The notes below the pieces were generated by a model. It worked only from the letters and a program-made list of their open reading frames with translations, was not told the DNA's origin and made no database searches. A stretch of 64,000 nt of DNA from Flagellimonas pacifica (lineage in GTDB: Bacteria > Bacteroidota > Bacteroidia > Flavobacteriales > Flavobacteriaceae). This document shows, in pieces, positions 8,408 through 17,252 of the stretch; position 1 is the stretch's first letter, and each line of letters starts with the position of its first letter. The stretch covers positions 806,001 to 870,000 of the forward strand of contig NZ_OBEH01000001.1 of assembly GCF_900215465.1 (NCBI RefSeq), written 5' to 3'. Made by a program: the position numbers and the translations under genes.

Positions 8408-8779
8408 CTATCCACCCATTGCAGAAGGATCGTAGAAAAACTGGGCCTGGGTTATTTTTCCATTTTCAACTTGATAAACACAGAGCTCTTCCATTTTGCA
8501 CCTGCCCATTCCTTTAAAAGTAACATCACTGGTCATAGGTACCACAAAATGATTGTCCGCTACAACAGGGTCTCCCACCGAGCCACCGTGCATTTCTTCA
8601 ATACTGCTGGCCCATTGTTCAAAACCCTTTAAAATATTGTCTATTCCTTGAGTTTTTTCATTAGGGACCCCGGCCATTTCAATGCTAAGGGCATTATCTG
8701 CATATAGACCGTACGCTTCTTGATGTTTTCCCTCTCTACAAAGGCTCACTAATTTGTCTGCAACTTCTTGTGTTGTCAT
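8408..8779 (-). CDS. SnoaL-like / NTF2-fold protein
   Basis: This 123-residue protein has the layout of the SnoaL-like NTF2 superfamily: N-terminal helices with VADKLVSLCREGKHQEAYGLYADNALSIE, a central insertion, then beta strands ending in ENGKITQAQFFYDP. Such proteins are small cone-shaped folds used as enzymes or ligand-binding domains; no specific role can be given. It sits 37 bp downstream of the DUF2461 gene and may be co-transcribed with it. Confidence 0.8.
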   Translation of the reverse strand: MTTQEVADKLVSLCREGKHQEAYGLYADNALSIEMAGVPNEKTQGIDNILKGFEQWASSIEEMHGGSVGDPVVADNHFVVPMTSDVTFKGMGRCKMEELCVYQVENGKITQAQFFYDPSAMGG

Positions 8780-8816
8780 TTTGTACTTGTTTTATGATTA
8801 ATAAATAAACTTATTG

Positions 8817-9479
8817 TCAGTTGAACGCTTGGTTCAAATAGGTGTTTAAAGGTTTAATGGCTTCAAAATGATTTAAAACCTCATCATTTAACTTCTCCGA
8901 ATCGTAAAAAGGCTCTAAAGGAAACTCCGCCATGGCATAGAACTGCTTGTTATAGATTAAATCCGTTTTCTCAGCTACTGGAAGCAGGTTTCTATCCAAA
9001 CGTTTTGCCTTTTCACCACTTAGCTTCCCAAAATTTTGAATAAAGGTTGAAGACTTTAAAACTTCTATGAATTTATAAGAATCTTTGGCAATATGATTTC
9101 TCACTTTTGAAAGCTCTGGTGGACGCAACATAAAAAGTCCACCCCCCACATGAATGCTAGTGGCATCAATCCCTAAATAATACCCTGGAAGAATCGACTT
9201 TTTTCCGTTGGGAGAAAACCCAGCCTTCAAAATAGTATGATATGGAGTTTTATCTTTTGCAAAACGGACATCCCTATTGATTCGGAACATAGCGTTTTTA
9301 GGATCGGATAGAATTCTAGGATCCCATTCTGTGAGGGTGTCTAGCAAACTTTCCAACAAATCAAGAAACGGCTTCTTTACATCATTTTCATAGCGTTTTT
9401 TGTTCGCATGAAACCATTCTTTATTATTGTTCTTTGCCAATTCCAGGAAAAAAGAAGAGTAGGCTTTCTTGACTAACAT
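8817..9479 (-). CDS. DUF2461 domain protein
   Basis: The protein is 220 residues, the usual length for DUF2461 (TIGR02453). Family motifs seen are FFLELAKNNNKEWFHANKKRYE near the start, FRINRDVRFAKDKTPY near residue 62 and YYLGIDATSIHVGGG near residue 101. The function is not known. It is encoded 19 bp downstream of the small YjbR/TfoX-like gene. Confidence 0.9.
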   Translation of the reverse strand: MLVKKAYSSFFLELAKNNNKEWFHANKKRYENDVKKPFLDLLESLLDTLTEWDPRILSDPKNAMFRINRDVRFAKDKTPYHTILKAGFSPNGKKSILPGYYLGIDATSIHVGGGLFMLRPPELSKVRNHIAKDSYKFIEVLKSSTFIQNFGKLSGEKAKRLDRNLLPVAEKTDLIYNKQFYAMAEFPLEPFYDSEKLNDEVLNHFEAIKPLNTYLNQAFN

Positions 9480-9498
9480 GAGTTAATTTTTAGAAGTT

Positions 9499-9813
9499 TC
9501 AATTAGATTTTATTCTCTCCAATGCTTTTAAAGTAATCATCTCCCATTTTTGATGTTGGTCAAAATCAATTTCATACCATCCTGCCAACGGTTTTTTCTT
9601 TTTGAAGGGATTGAATTCCGACACCTCTACTCCAAGTTTATCAAGAGGATAGTCCTTTCCCAAATTAAAAACCATTTTGTGTTTTCTTGAGAAGAATGCA
9701 AATACCTTTTTATTATAATGTATAGCAGGAGAACTCATCATTTTCCCTTCTGTTACCTCTGGGTACTTTTGGCAAAACAATTCCCTAATCTCCATAAACC
9801 TTTCCAACTCCAT
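9499..9813 (-). CDS. Small YjbR/TfoX-N-like protein
   Basis: This 104-residue protein reads like the MmcQ/YjbR or TfoX N-terminal fold. It has a helix, a GKMMSSPAIHYNKKVFAFFSRK hairpin, an MVFNLGKDYP strand and a closing GWYEIDF plus terminal helix ending in ALERIKS. No DNA-binding or enzymatic motif can be named. A later in-frame ATG six residues in is an alternative start. It probably shares a transcript with the DUF2461 gene. Confidence 0.6.
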   Translation of the reverse strand: MELERFMEIRELFCQKYPEVTEGKMMSSPAIHYNKKVFAFFSRKHKMVFNLGKDYPLDKLGVEVSEFNPFKKKKPLAGWYEIDFDQHQKWEMITLKALERIKSN

Positions 9814-9918
9814 ATCCCAAAACTACAAAAGAGGTAAAAGCAATGGTAAGGGCAAATAAGACACTTTAAAGGGTTGAATGTGCCAAGTATTACCGTTATT
9901 TTTATGCTTCTAAAAGCA

Positions 9919-10938
9919 ATGGGAATGAAACATGTAAGTATTTTGGTGCCCAAGGGCAATACTATATTAAGTAGTGTGGTAGGTCCATTTAAGATATTGA
10001 TGGCCGTAAATCAATTTTTAAAACAAACAGGAGCAAGGGCAGAAAACTTTTTTGATATCCATTTGGTGGGGTTGGACCGGGACTATTCTTTGTATGACGG
10101 ACTGTTCAGTATCCATAGTGACTGTATTATCACTGAAATTGACAAAACGGATCTGATTCTGATTCCGGCATTAAGACCGGACAAATTGATTGAGGATTTG
10201 GATCAAAACAAGGAATTTGTGCCTTGGATTTTGAACCAACGAAATGTTCATAACGCCGAAGTGGCCAGTATGTGCATGGGTGCCTTTGTTTTGGCCCAAA
10301 CAGGATTGGTTGATGGCAAGCAATGCGCAACGCACTGGGCGGCCATGGAAATGTTCAAGAAGATGTTTCCCCAAGTGGATTTAGTTTCCAATAGAATTGT
10401 AACGGATGAAGATGGTATTTACTCCAGTGGTGGCGCATTTTCTTTCTTGAACCTTATGCTTCATTTGGTTGAAAAATATTGTGGCCGCGCAGTGGCCATT
10501 TATATTTCAAAGTTTTTTGAAATTGATATGGATAGGGTGGATCAAAATCAATTTGCCATTTTTCAAGGTCAGAAAGACCATGATGATGTGGCCATCAAGG
10601 AAGCCCAAAAGTATATTGAGAGCAATGTAAAAGATAAGATTTCTGTGGAACAGCTGGCAAAGAAATATGCTATCAGTAGCCGAAACTTTGTGCGAAGATT
10701 TAAAAAAGCAACCCAGAATACACCCTTGGAGTATATTCAGCGCGTAAAAATTGAGGCGGCCAAACGCAGTTTGGAATCTACTGAACAAAATGTGAACGAG
10801 GTAATGTACCAGGTGGGTTACGCTGATCAAAAAGCATTTAGAACGGTATTTAAAAAATATGCAGGGCTTTCACCAGTGGCCTACAAAACAAAATACAATC
10901 GTGGCAGGGTAAATTTTGAGCGCCCTACTGCCTGGTAA
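9919..10938 (+). CDS. GlxA-family transcriptional regulator (DJ-1/PfpI + AraC)
   Basis: The N-terminal DJ-1/PfpI-like domain (about residues 1-190) contains the nucleophile-elbow-like ASMCMGAFVLAQTG, and the C-terminal AraC-type double helix-turn-helix (about 230-325) ends with GYADQKAFRTVFKKYAGLSP. Such regulators sense unknown ligands and often control catabolic genes. The start is 9919 or 9925; the TTG further upstream gives residues unlike the family. It is divergent from the YjbR-like gene. No adjacent target gene is evident. Confidence 0.88.
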   Translation: MGMKHVSILVPKGNTILSSVVGPFKILMAVNQFLKQTGARAENFFDIHLVGLDRDYSLYDGLFSIHSDCIITEIDKTDLILIPALRPDKLIEDLDQNKEFVPWILNQRNVHNAEVASMCMGAFVLAQTGLVDGKQCATHWAAMEMFKKMFPQVDLVSNRIVTDEDGIYSSGGAFSFLNLMLHLVEKYCGRAVAIYISKFFEIDMDRVDQNQFAIFQGQKDHDDVAIKEAQKYIESNVKDKISVEQLAKKYAISSRNFVRRFKKATQNTPLEYIQRVKIEAAKRSLESTEQNVNEVMYQVGYADQKAFRTVFKKYAGLSPVAYKTKYNRGRVNFERPTAW

Positions 10939-11053
10939 TCGCCACACGTTTATCACTATTTGCGCAATACCAAAAAATTATTGCATTTTGCCGATTAGCC
11001 TTATAATAAACTGGCAGTTTTTCAGTTAAGGTAAAACACGATTACCTATAATT

Positions 11054-13609
11054 TTGAAGCTTCGACAAATATTTTTCATTGTAATTATCCTAGGAGGAAT
11101 GATTTTTAACGCTTGCTCTACCAAAAAGGACAAGTTTATAAATCGTAATTGGCATGCCCTAAACACCAAATACAATACTTTGTACAATGGTAATATTGCC
11201 TTTGAACAAGGCAGGGAAGAACTCAATTCAAGTTATAGGGACGACTATTGGGAAGTATTGCCGGTAGAACGTTTGGAAGTAACCGAAGAGATCAAGCTGG
11301 ATTCTGAGGATAACAATCCTAACTTTATCATTGCAGAGGAGAAGGCAACCAAAGCCATCCAAAAGCACAGTATGGATATTAAGGATGAGGAGCGAAACCC
11401 TCAGACGGATGAAGCATTTTTGCTATTGGGAAAAGCTCGTTATTTTGACCAACGCTACATTCCAGCTTTGGAATCCTTCAATTATATCCTAAGAAAATAT
11501 ACAGAAAGCGATAAGCTTAATGAAGCTACAATTTGGAGAGAAAAAACTAATATGCGCTTGGACAACCCTGAGCTGGCCATTAAAAATTTGCGAAGGCTTT
11601 TTAAGTTTGAAAGTTTAAAAGACCAAGAATATGCTGATGCCAATGCGGTTTTAGCGCAATGCTTTATTAACCTAAAGGCAAAGGATACGGCTATTCAAAA
11701 ACTAAAGATTGCACAGGCGTACACTAGAAAGAACCCTGAAAAAGGAAGATATTTATTCATTATTGGTCAGTTGTATAACCAAATGGGTTATAAAGACAGT
11801 GCAAATTATGCTTTTGATAAAGTAATTGCACTAAACAGAAAGTCGCCCCGTGTGTATATGATCAATGCGCATTTGAAAAAAATTCAGAACACGGAGATTA
11901 CAGATACAAACCGCGAAGGGCTTTTGGAATATTTGACGGACTTGGAAGAAAACAGGGAAAACCGTCCTTTTTTGGATAAAATTTATCGAGAGATAGCACA
12001 ATTTCATTTGGCCAACCAATCAGATAGTTTAGCGATTGTGTACTATAATAAATCGCTTATGGCCAATAACGGAGAACGTAAATTGAATGCACTGAATTAT
12101 CAGAGCTTGGCAGACTATAACTTTGATCAGGATGAATACAAAACAGCAGGGGCATATTATGACAGTACCCTCACAAATCTTGCTGAAAACACCAGAAAGT
12201 ATCGCCGTATAAAAAAGAAGCTGGACAATTTGGAGGATGTAATCAAATATGAAGATATAGTTCAGCATACAGACAGTGTTATCACCATTTACGAAATGCC
12301 CGAGGCAGAGCGCAAGGCGTTTTTTGAAGATTTTATAGCCGATTTGAAATTCAAGGAAGAGGAAGCTGCCCAAAAAGAACTAGAAAGAACCACAGCTGGA
12401 TTTGCTGCTTTTGCAGAAAGCAAAGGGGGAAAAGAAAACAAAGGCAAGTTCTACTTCTATAACATAACCAGTTTGGGGTATGGCAAAAATGATTTTAGAA
12501 CAAGATGGGGTACCAGAGAGTTGGAAGACGATTGGCGCTGGAGCAACAAAGCAAGAACATTGGTGTCTGAGGCCACGGGAGAAGAAGTTGCGGCAAATAC
12601 ACAATCCCTTGATGAAGTCCCAGATGACAAAAAATATTCTTTGGACTTCTATTTGGAACAAATTCCGATAGATGTTACCGTTATTGACAGCCTGCGAGGC
12701 GAGCGAAATTTTGCCAACTATCAATTGGGATTGATTTATAAAGAAAAATTCAAGGACAACATATTGGCTGCTGCTAAGTTGGAACGGGTTTTGGCTTCCA
12801 ATCCTGAAGAAAGATTGGTGTTGCCATCCAAATACAACCTATTTAAAATATACGAGGAATCGGAAAGTCCGTTGGCAGCTTCAATGCGACAGGATATTAT
12901 TACCAATCATCCAGATACCCGATATGCCGAAATTTTGCTGAATCCGCAGGCCGTGCTTGAAGGAAATACCGATAGCCCGGATGCGCGCTATGCGTCCCTG
13001 TACAAACTATATCAGCAACAAGAATACCTGCGGGTAATTACCCAATCCCAAGAGTATATCAACAAGTTTACCGGAGACCCCATAGTTCCAAAATTTGAAA
13101 TGTTGAAGGCAAATGCCATTGGACGCCTTCAAGGATTTGAACCCTTTAAGGAAGCCCTTAACTATGTTGCGCTTACCTACCCAAATAATCCAGAAGGGAA
13201 AAAGGCAGAACAAATAGTGGCCGATCAGCTGCCAAAGTTGGAGACCAAGGAGTTTTCTCCAGAAACAGGATCCACCGGTGCAAGCAATTGGAAAGTAGTG
13301 TTTCCTTTTAAGATAGCCGACAACGAAAATGCCCTAAAGCTAAAAAAGCGCTTGGAAGAATCTATAAAAGACCTTAAGTATAAAAACATTGTTTCCAAAG
13401 ACATATATAATTTAGAAGACCAATTTGTGGTAGTACATGGCTTTAAATCCAAGGATTTTGCTTTGGGCTATACCGAACTGATAAAAAAGAATAAGGACTA
13501 CCGAATCAAAGATGAGAATTTTGTAGTTTTATCAAACAATTACAAAATCATCCAGGTTCACAAGAATTTAGAATCATACAAAGAACATATTGCAACCCCA
13601 AAACCCTAG
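11054..13609 (+). CDS. sprE: Type IX secretion lipoprotein SprE/PorW
   Basis: This 851-residue lipoprotein starts with a TTG and a signal sequence ending in the lipobox FNACS. The text straight after it, NRNWHALNTKYNTLYNGNIAFEQG, is typical of SprE/PorW, as are the TPR-like repeats through the middle and the C-terminal repeated-strand segment. SprE is required for gliding and type IX secretion in Flavobacterium johnsoniae, and PorW is its Porphyromonas counterpart. The TTG start is needed to keep the signal peptide. The stop lies six bases before the bactofilin start, so this gene probably leads the transcript into bactofilin, atpZ and DUF6168. Confidence 0.9.
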   Translation: MKLRQIFFIVIILGGMIFNACSTKKDKFINRNWHALNTKYNTLYNGNIAFEQGREELNSSYRDDYWEVLPVERLEVTEEIKLDSEDNNPNFIIAEEKATKAIQKHSMDIKDEERNPQTDEAFLLLGKARYFDQRYIPALESFNYILRKYTESDKLNEATIWREKTNMRLDNPELAIKNLRRLFKFESLKDQEYADANAVLAQCFINLKAKDTAIQKLKIAQAYTRKNPEKGRYLFIIGQLYNQMGYKDSANYAFDKVIALNRKSPRVYMINAHLKKIQNTEITDTNREGLLEYLTDLEENRENRPFLDKIYREIAQFHLANQSDSLAIVYYNKSLMANNGERKLNALNYQSLADYNFDQDEYKTAGAYYDSTLTNLAENTRKYRRIKKKLDNLEDVIKYEDIVQHTDSVITIYEMPEAERKAFFEDFIADLKFKEEEAAQKELERTTAGFAAFAESKGGKENKGKFYFYNITSLGYGKNDFRTRWGTRELEDDWRWSNKARTLVSEATGEEVAANTQSLDEVPDDKKYSLDFYLEQIPIDVTVIDSLRGERNFANYQLGLIYKEKFKDNILAAAKLERVLASNPEERLVLPSKYNLFKIYEESESPLAASMRQDIITNHPDTRYAEILLNPQAVLEGNTDSPDARYASLYKLYQQQEYLRVITQSQEYINKFTGDPIVPKFEMLKANAIGRLQGFEPFKEALNYVALTYPNNPEGKKAEQIVADQLPKLETKEFSPETGSTGASNWKVVFPFKIADNENALKLKKRLEESIKDLKYKNIVSKDIYNLEDQFVVVHGFKSKDFALGYTELIKKNKDYRIKDENFVVLSNNYKIIQVHKNLESYKEHIATPKP

Positions 13610-13615
13610 AACACC

Positions 13616-14047
13616 ATGTTTTCAGACAACAAAAAACCTCGCCCTATGACAGAATTTGGAGGACAACCCAACAGAATTGAGAAGAACACGAAAATAAAAG
13701 GAAACATTACTTCCGAAGCAGATTTCAGAATTGATGGAAAGCTAGAAGGCAATGTAAAAACATCCGGAAAAGTAGTGATTGGTAAAGATGGCTACATCAA
13801 TGGAAAAGTAGAATGCGTAAATGCTGATATTGAAGGTAAGTTCAATGGAGAGTTAGCTGTTAAAGACCTACTTTCACTTAAAGCCTCTGCCATAATTGAA
13901 GGTACCGTAAGTGTTTCAAAATTGGCCGTAGAGCCGGGAGCAACATTTAATGCAGCCTGTACCATGGGCAAGGGAGCAATTGAAGCCGCTTCCAGCTCAC
14001 CAAAGCTACAGTCCACAAAAACAAATGAACCAGCAAAAGTCTCCTAA
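13616..14047 (+). CDS. Bactofilin-type polymer-forming cytoskeletal protein
   Basis: This 143-residue protein has the bactofilin beta-helix repeat: stretches spaced by about 18 residues such as IKGNITSEADFRIDGKLEGNVKT and GYINGKVECVNADIEGKFNGEL, flanked by disordered ends. Bactofilins self-assemble into membrane-associated filaments that guide cell-wall or organelle placement. It lies between sprE and atpZ, overlapping the next gene by 23 bp, so translation is probably coupled. Confidence 0.9.
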   Translation: MFSDNKKPRPMTEFGGQPNRIEKNTKIKGNITSEADFRIDGKLEGNVKTSGKVVIGKDGYINGKVECVNADIEGKFNGELAVKDLLSLKASAIIEGTVSVSKLAVEPGATFNAACTMGKGAIEAASSSPKLQSTKTNEPAKVS

Positions 14048-14255
14048 AAAGAAAAACAACTTTAAGAATGCCGCAATGCTCTCTGGTATTGCTTTTGAAA
14101 TGGGGGCCATTATTTTTTTGGCCGTAAAAGGCGGAAAATGGCTGGATGCCCACTACCAAAACGAAAAAAATATTTTTACCGTAATTGCCACTTTATTGGG
14201 AGTGGCAATTTCTATTTGGGTAGTTTTGCAGCAATTAAAACGAATTAAATATTGA
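14025..14255 (+). CDS. AtpZ/AtpI family protein
   Basis: This ~76-residue protein starts with a basic segment (MNQQKSPKKKNNFKNA), followed by two transmembrane helices separated by a short loop (GGKWLDAHYQNEKNIF). This is the AtpZ/AtpI layout. Members assist c-ring assembly or ion supply for the F-type ATP synthase encoded just downstream. The start at 14025, inside the bactofilin gene, fits the family; a longer open frame upstream does not. Its TGA overlaps the next gene's ATG. Confidence 0.85.
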   Translation: MNQQKSPKKKNNFKNAAMLSGIAFEMGAIIFLAVKGGKWLDAHYQNEKNIFTVIATLLGVAISIWVVLQQLKRIKY

Positions 14256-14662
14256 TGCCCAAACTCAATTTTCTCACTCAATTTTTAGTGCTTCTGGTCC
14301 TGTTGTTGGTCGTTTCATTTGGATTGCACATTCTTGTTTTATCTGCTAAAGCCCTGCCCGTTTTTGACAATCTTATAGTTCGCTCCTATGTGATAAATGG
14401 ACTTTTGGCGGCAATTATCTTTGTGTTGCTTTATAAGTTTCGCCAAAAATTGAAAAACCAGATTGGGTTTTTGTTCATGGGCGGGAGCCTCTTAAAATTT
14501 GCATTTTTCTTCCTTCTGTTCTATCCTACCTATAAAAATGATGGGGACATGTCAGCTCTTGAATTTGCCGCTTTTTTTATTCCGTATTCCGTAGCACTAT
14601 TTTTGGAAACATTTTACACCTCTAAAATGCTCAAAAACTTAGAAGGAACTACCAAAAAATAA
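14255..14662 (+). CDS. DUF6168 membrane protein
   Basis: This ~135-residue protein has four predicted helices and matches the flavobacterial DUF6168 family, found next to atpB. By position and topology it occupies the place of AtpI in other operons, but no function is proven. Its ATG shares a base with the preceding TGA. Confidence 0.75.
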   Translation: MPKLNFLTQFLVLLVLLLVVSFGLHILVLSAKALPVFDNLIVRSYVINGLLAAIIFVLLYKFRQKLKNQIGFLFMGGSLLKFAFFFLLFYPTYKNDGDMSALEFAAFFIPYSVALFLETFYTSKMLKNLEGTTKK

Positions 14663-14722
14663 CGCTCTCAAGATCCTCGAAAATAAAAGTTTGAAAGCTT
14701 TTTTCTTTTTGTGAGAAAGACT

Positions 14723-14730
14723 TACATTTG
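14723..14730 (+). promoter_or_regulatory. Predicted atpB promoter, -7 element TACATTTG
   Basis: A perfect TAnnTTTG lies 33 bp before the atpB ATG. The -33 region at the expected distance (14700-14703) reads TTTT, not TTTG, so this may be a moderate promoter. It would let the ATP synthase genes be transcribed independently of sprE. Confidence 0.55.
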
Positions 14731-14763
14731 CACCGATTTTGAGAGACCGATATTTTGAGCGAA

Positions 14764-15900
14764 ATGCAAAAAACTTTTTTTAAGGGAATACTCGTTGTAA
14801 CAGCACTATTGTTAGGTCAGTTCACTTTTGCGAGTGAAAAGAAAGACGAAGCCGGTGATCATGGCAAAGACCTTAAGACCGAAATAAAGGAATACATCAC
14901 CCATCACCTTCAGGATTCACACGATTTTTCATTGTTTTCTTACACCAAAGAAAATGGTGAACATAAGTACGTTGGATTTCCATTGCCAGTTATTTTATGG
15001 GATGATGGATTAAAGATTTTTTCATCTTCAAAATTTCACCATGGAGAGACCTTGGCAGAGGTTAATGGAAATCACTATAAGCTTTATCACAGCAAGATTT
15101 ATAAGACTGATGCTGAAGGCACCATCAATTATGATGAGGATCATCATGCTACCAATGTAAAACCTTTGGATTTTTCAATCACAAAGAATGTGGTTATGAT
15201 CATTGTCACTGGATTATTGATGCTTTGGTTGTTCACTAGCTTGGCAAAATCCTATACAAAGAACAATGGTATTCCAACTGGAGCTGGACGTTTCTTTGAG
15301 CCAATTGTGATGTATATCCGCGACGACATTGCTAGACCAAACATTGGGGAAAAGCGATACAAAAAGTACATGCCTTTCTTGTTGACCATATTTTTCTTTA
15401 TCTGGTTTTTGAACATTTTTGGATTGACTCCACTTGGCATAAACGTAACAGGAAATATTGCAATAACGGTTTCTTTGGCATTAATGACATTTGTAATTAC
15501 CAATGTTACAGGGACCAAGGATTACTGGATGCACCAGTTTGACCCATTAGGAAAGTCATTGCCATGGTACGGAAAAATACCCTTGTACATTATTTTAGTC
15601 CCAATTGAATTATTGGGATTGATTATCAAGCCATTCTCATTGTTGATTCGTTTGTATGCCAACATGCAGGCAGGCCACATTGTATTGATGAGCTTAATTG
15701 GATTGATGTTCATATTTAAGAGTTGGTTGGGAAGTCCATTATCCTTCGGATTGGCCTTCGCAATTTCATTGATTGAAGTATTGGTAGCATTGCTACAAGC
15801 ATATATTTTCACCATGTTAAGTGCATTGTACTTTGGATTTGCTTCGGAAGATCATCATGAAGAAGGTCACGAAAATGACCCTGAGTTGGCACATTTGTAA
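14764..15900 (+). CDS. atpB: F1Fo ATP synthase subunit a
   Basis: Subunit a forms the proton half-channels against the c-ring. The protein (~378 residues) has a signal-like N-terminus and a ~120-residue His-rich extracytoplasmic extension common in Bacteroidota, then five to six helices. The essential Arg lies in LLIRLYANMQAGH. The ATG at 14764 is preferred over a TTG nine bases upstream. The C-terminus is acidic and His-rich. Confidence 0.95.
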   Translation: MQKTFFKGILVVTALLLGQFTFASEKKDEAGDHGKDLKTEIKEYITHHLQDSHDFSLFSYTKENGEHKYVGFPLPVILWDDGLKIFSSSKFHHGETLAEVNGNHYKLYHSKIYKTDAEGTINYDEDHHATNVKPLDFSITKNVVMIIVTGLLMLWLFTSLAKSYTKNNGIPTGAGRFFEPIVMYIRDDIARPNIGEKRYKKYMPFLLTIFFFIWFLNIFGLTPLGINVTGNIAITVSLALMTFVITNVTGTKDYWMHQFDPLGKSLPWYGKIPLYIILVPIELLGLIIKPFSLLIRLYANMQAGHIVLMSLIGLMFIFKSWLGSPLSFGLAFAISLIEVLVALLQAYIFTMLSALYFGFASEDHHEEGHENDPELAHL

Positions 15901-15932
15901 AATTGAATTTTTAATTTTTAAACTAGATAGAT

Positions 15933-16124
15933 ATGGAAATTCCAGTAATGGTAGGAGCAGGTTTAGTTGTTATTGGTGTTGGTCTTGGTATTGGTAGAAT
16001 CGGTGGTTCTGCTATGGAGGCTATTGCACGTCAGCCTGAAGCTTACGGAAAAATCCAAACAGCGATGTTGATTGCAGCAGCGTTGATTGAAGGTATTGGT
16101 TTCGCTGCACTTTTTGCAGTTTAA
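15933..16124 (+). CDS. atpE: F1Fo ATP synthase subunit c
   Basis: This 63-residue double-helix proteolipid has Gly-rich helix 1, the RQPEAYGKIQ polar loop that contacts F1, and helix 2 with the ion-carrying Glu in AALIEGIGF. The residues around the Glu fit a proton-type ring better than a sodium one, but this is a guess from sequence. Confidence 0.96.
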   Translation: MEIPVMVGAGLVVIGVGLGIGRIGGSAMEAIARQPEAYGKIQTAMLIAAALIEGIGFAALFAV

Positions 16125-16206
16125 TCAAAACATCTAAGGCAAATGGCTGTAACGGTTGGTTGCAGCCCTTGCTTTGTTTAAAAATGTATACAAATAGAAA
16201 GTAATT

Positions 16207-16707
16207 ATGGCAAAGTTATTAGAAGAGTTTTCGTTAGGACTGTTTTTCTGGCAAACCTTATTGTTTGGACTATTGTTATTCCTATTATGGAAGTTTGCAT
16301 GGAAACCAATCCTTGGGGCAATCAATGATAGGGAAGAAGGCATCAAAAATGCCTTAGATGCAGCTGAAGAAGCCAAAAAAGAAATGCAGAATGTTACTGC
16401 AGATAGCGAAAAGCTTTTAAAAGAAGCAAGAGCTGAAAGAGAGGCTATGCTAAAGGAAGCTCGTGAAATTAAAGATAAGATTGTTGCCGATGCCAAGGAA
16501 CAAGCCCAGGTTGAAGGCGATAAATTGGTAAAGCAAGCACAAGCCACTATCGAAAGTGAAAAGAAAGCAGCTGTTGCCGATATCAAAGCGCAAGTAGCCA
16601 ACCTTTCAGTAGATATTGCTGAGAAAGTAATCAAAGAAGAATTGTCTGATAAAAAGAAACAACTCAAGTTGGTTGATGATATGTTGGGCGATATCAAATT
16701 GAATTAA
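16207..16707 (+). CDS. atpF: F1Fo ATP synthase subunit b
   Basis: The 166-residue peripheral-stalk subunit has one N-terminal membrane helix followed by a long charged coiled coil rich in Lys, Glu and Ala. A conserved WKFAWKPIL stretch marks the membrane-to-stalk junction. It overlaps nothing and lies 3 bp before atpH. Confidence 0.95.
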   Translation: MAKLLEEFSLGLFFWQTLLFGLLLFLLWKFAWKPILGAINDREEGIKNALDAAEEAKKEMQNVTADSEKLLKEARAEREAMLKEAREIKDKIVADAKEQAQVEGDKLVKQAQATIESEKKAAVADIKAQVANLSVDIAEKVIKEELSDKKKQLKLVDDMLGDIKLN

Positions 16708-16710
16708 AAA

Positions 16711-17250
16711 ATGAACGAGAGCAGGGCAGCCATACGCTACGCAAAAGCAACCTTGGATTTCGCTATCGAAAAGAAAGCGGCAGATGCCGTTGAAAAGGAT
16801 ATGCGCGAGGTTTCAGCCACCATTTCTGAAAACACAGAACTCCAAAACCTTTTGGAGAGTCCAGTGGTTAAAGGTGAGGTAAAGAAGAATTCCTTGCAAC
16901 AAATTTTCAAGGGATCTAATGAGATTACCAAAGGCCTTATTGGAACATTGACTGATAATAAACGAATTGCATTGTTGCAAGAGGTAGCCTTAAAATATAT
17001 CATTCTACACGAACAGTTAAAAGGAGAGGACGTTGCCTACGTAACAACCGCAGTTCCTTTGACCAGCGACCTTGAAAAAAAGGTTTTAAGCGAGGTGACC
17101 AAGATTACGGGCAACAAGGTTACCATTGAAAATAAGATTGATGAAAGCATCATTGGAGGATTTGTACTTCGCGTTGGCGATTTACAATATGATGCTAGTG
17201 TTGCCAACAAATTGAACGGATTAAAAAGAGAATTTACAAATAGTCTATAA
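16711..17250 (+). CDS. atpH: F1Fo ATP synthase subunit delta
   Basis: This 179-residue OSCP/delta subunit starts with the usual [14 protein letters not shown] helix and ends with the conserved [22 protein letters not shown] segment. It links subunit b to the top of the alpha/beta hexamer. It sits 2 bp before atpA, so the pair is likely translated in tandem. Confidence 0.95.
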   Translation: MNESRAAIRYAKATLDFAIEKKAADAVEKDMREVSATISENTELQNLLESPVVKGEVKKNSLQQIFKGSNEITKGLIGTLTDNKRIALLQEVALKYIILHEQLKGEDVAYVTTAVPLTSDLEKKVLSEVTKITGNKVTIENKIDESIIGGFVLRVGDLQYDASVANKLNGLKREFTNSL

Positions 17251-17252
17251 AA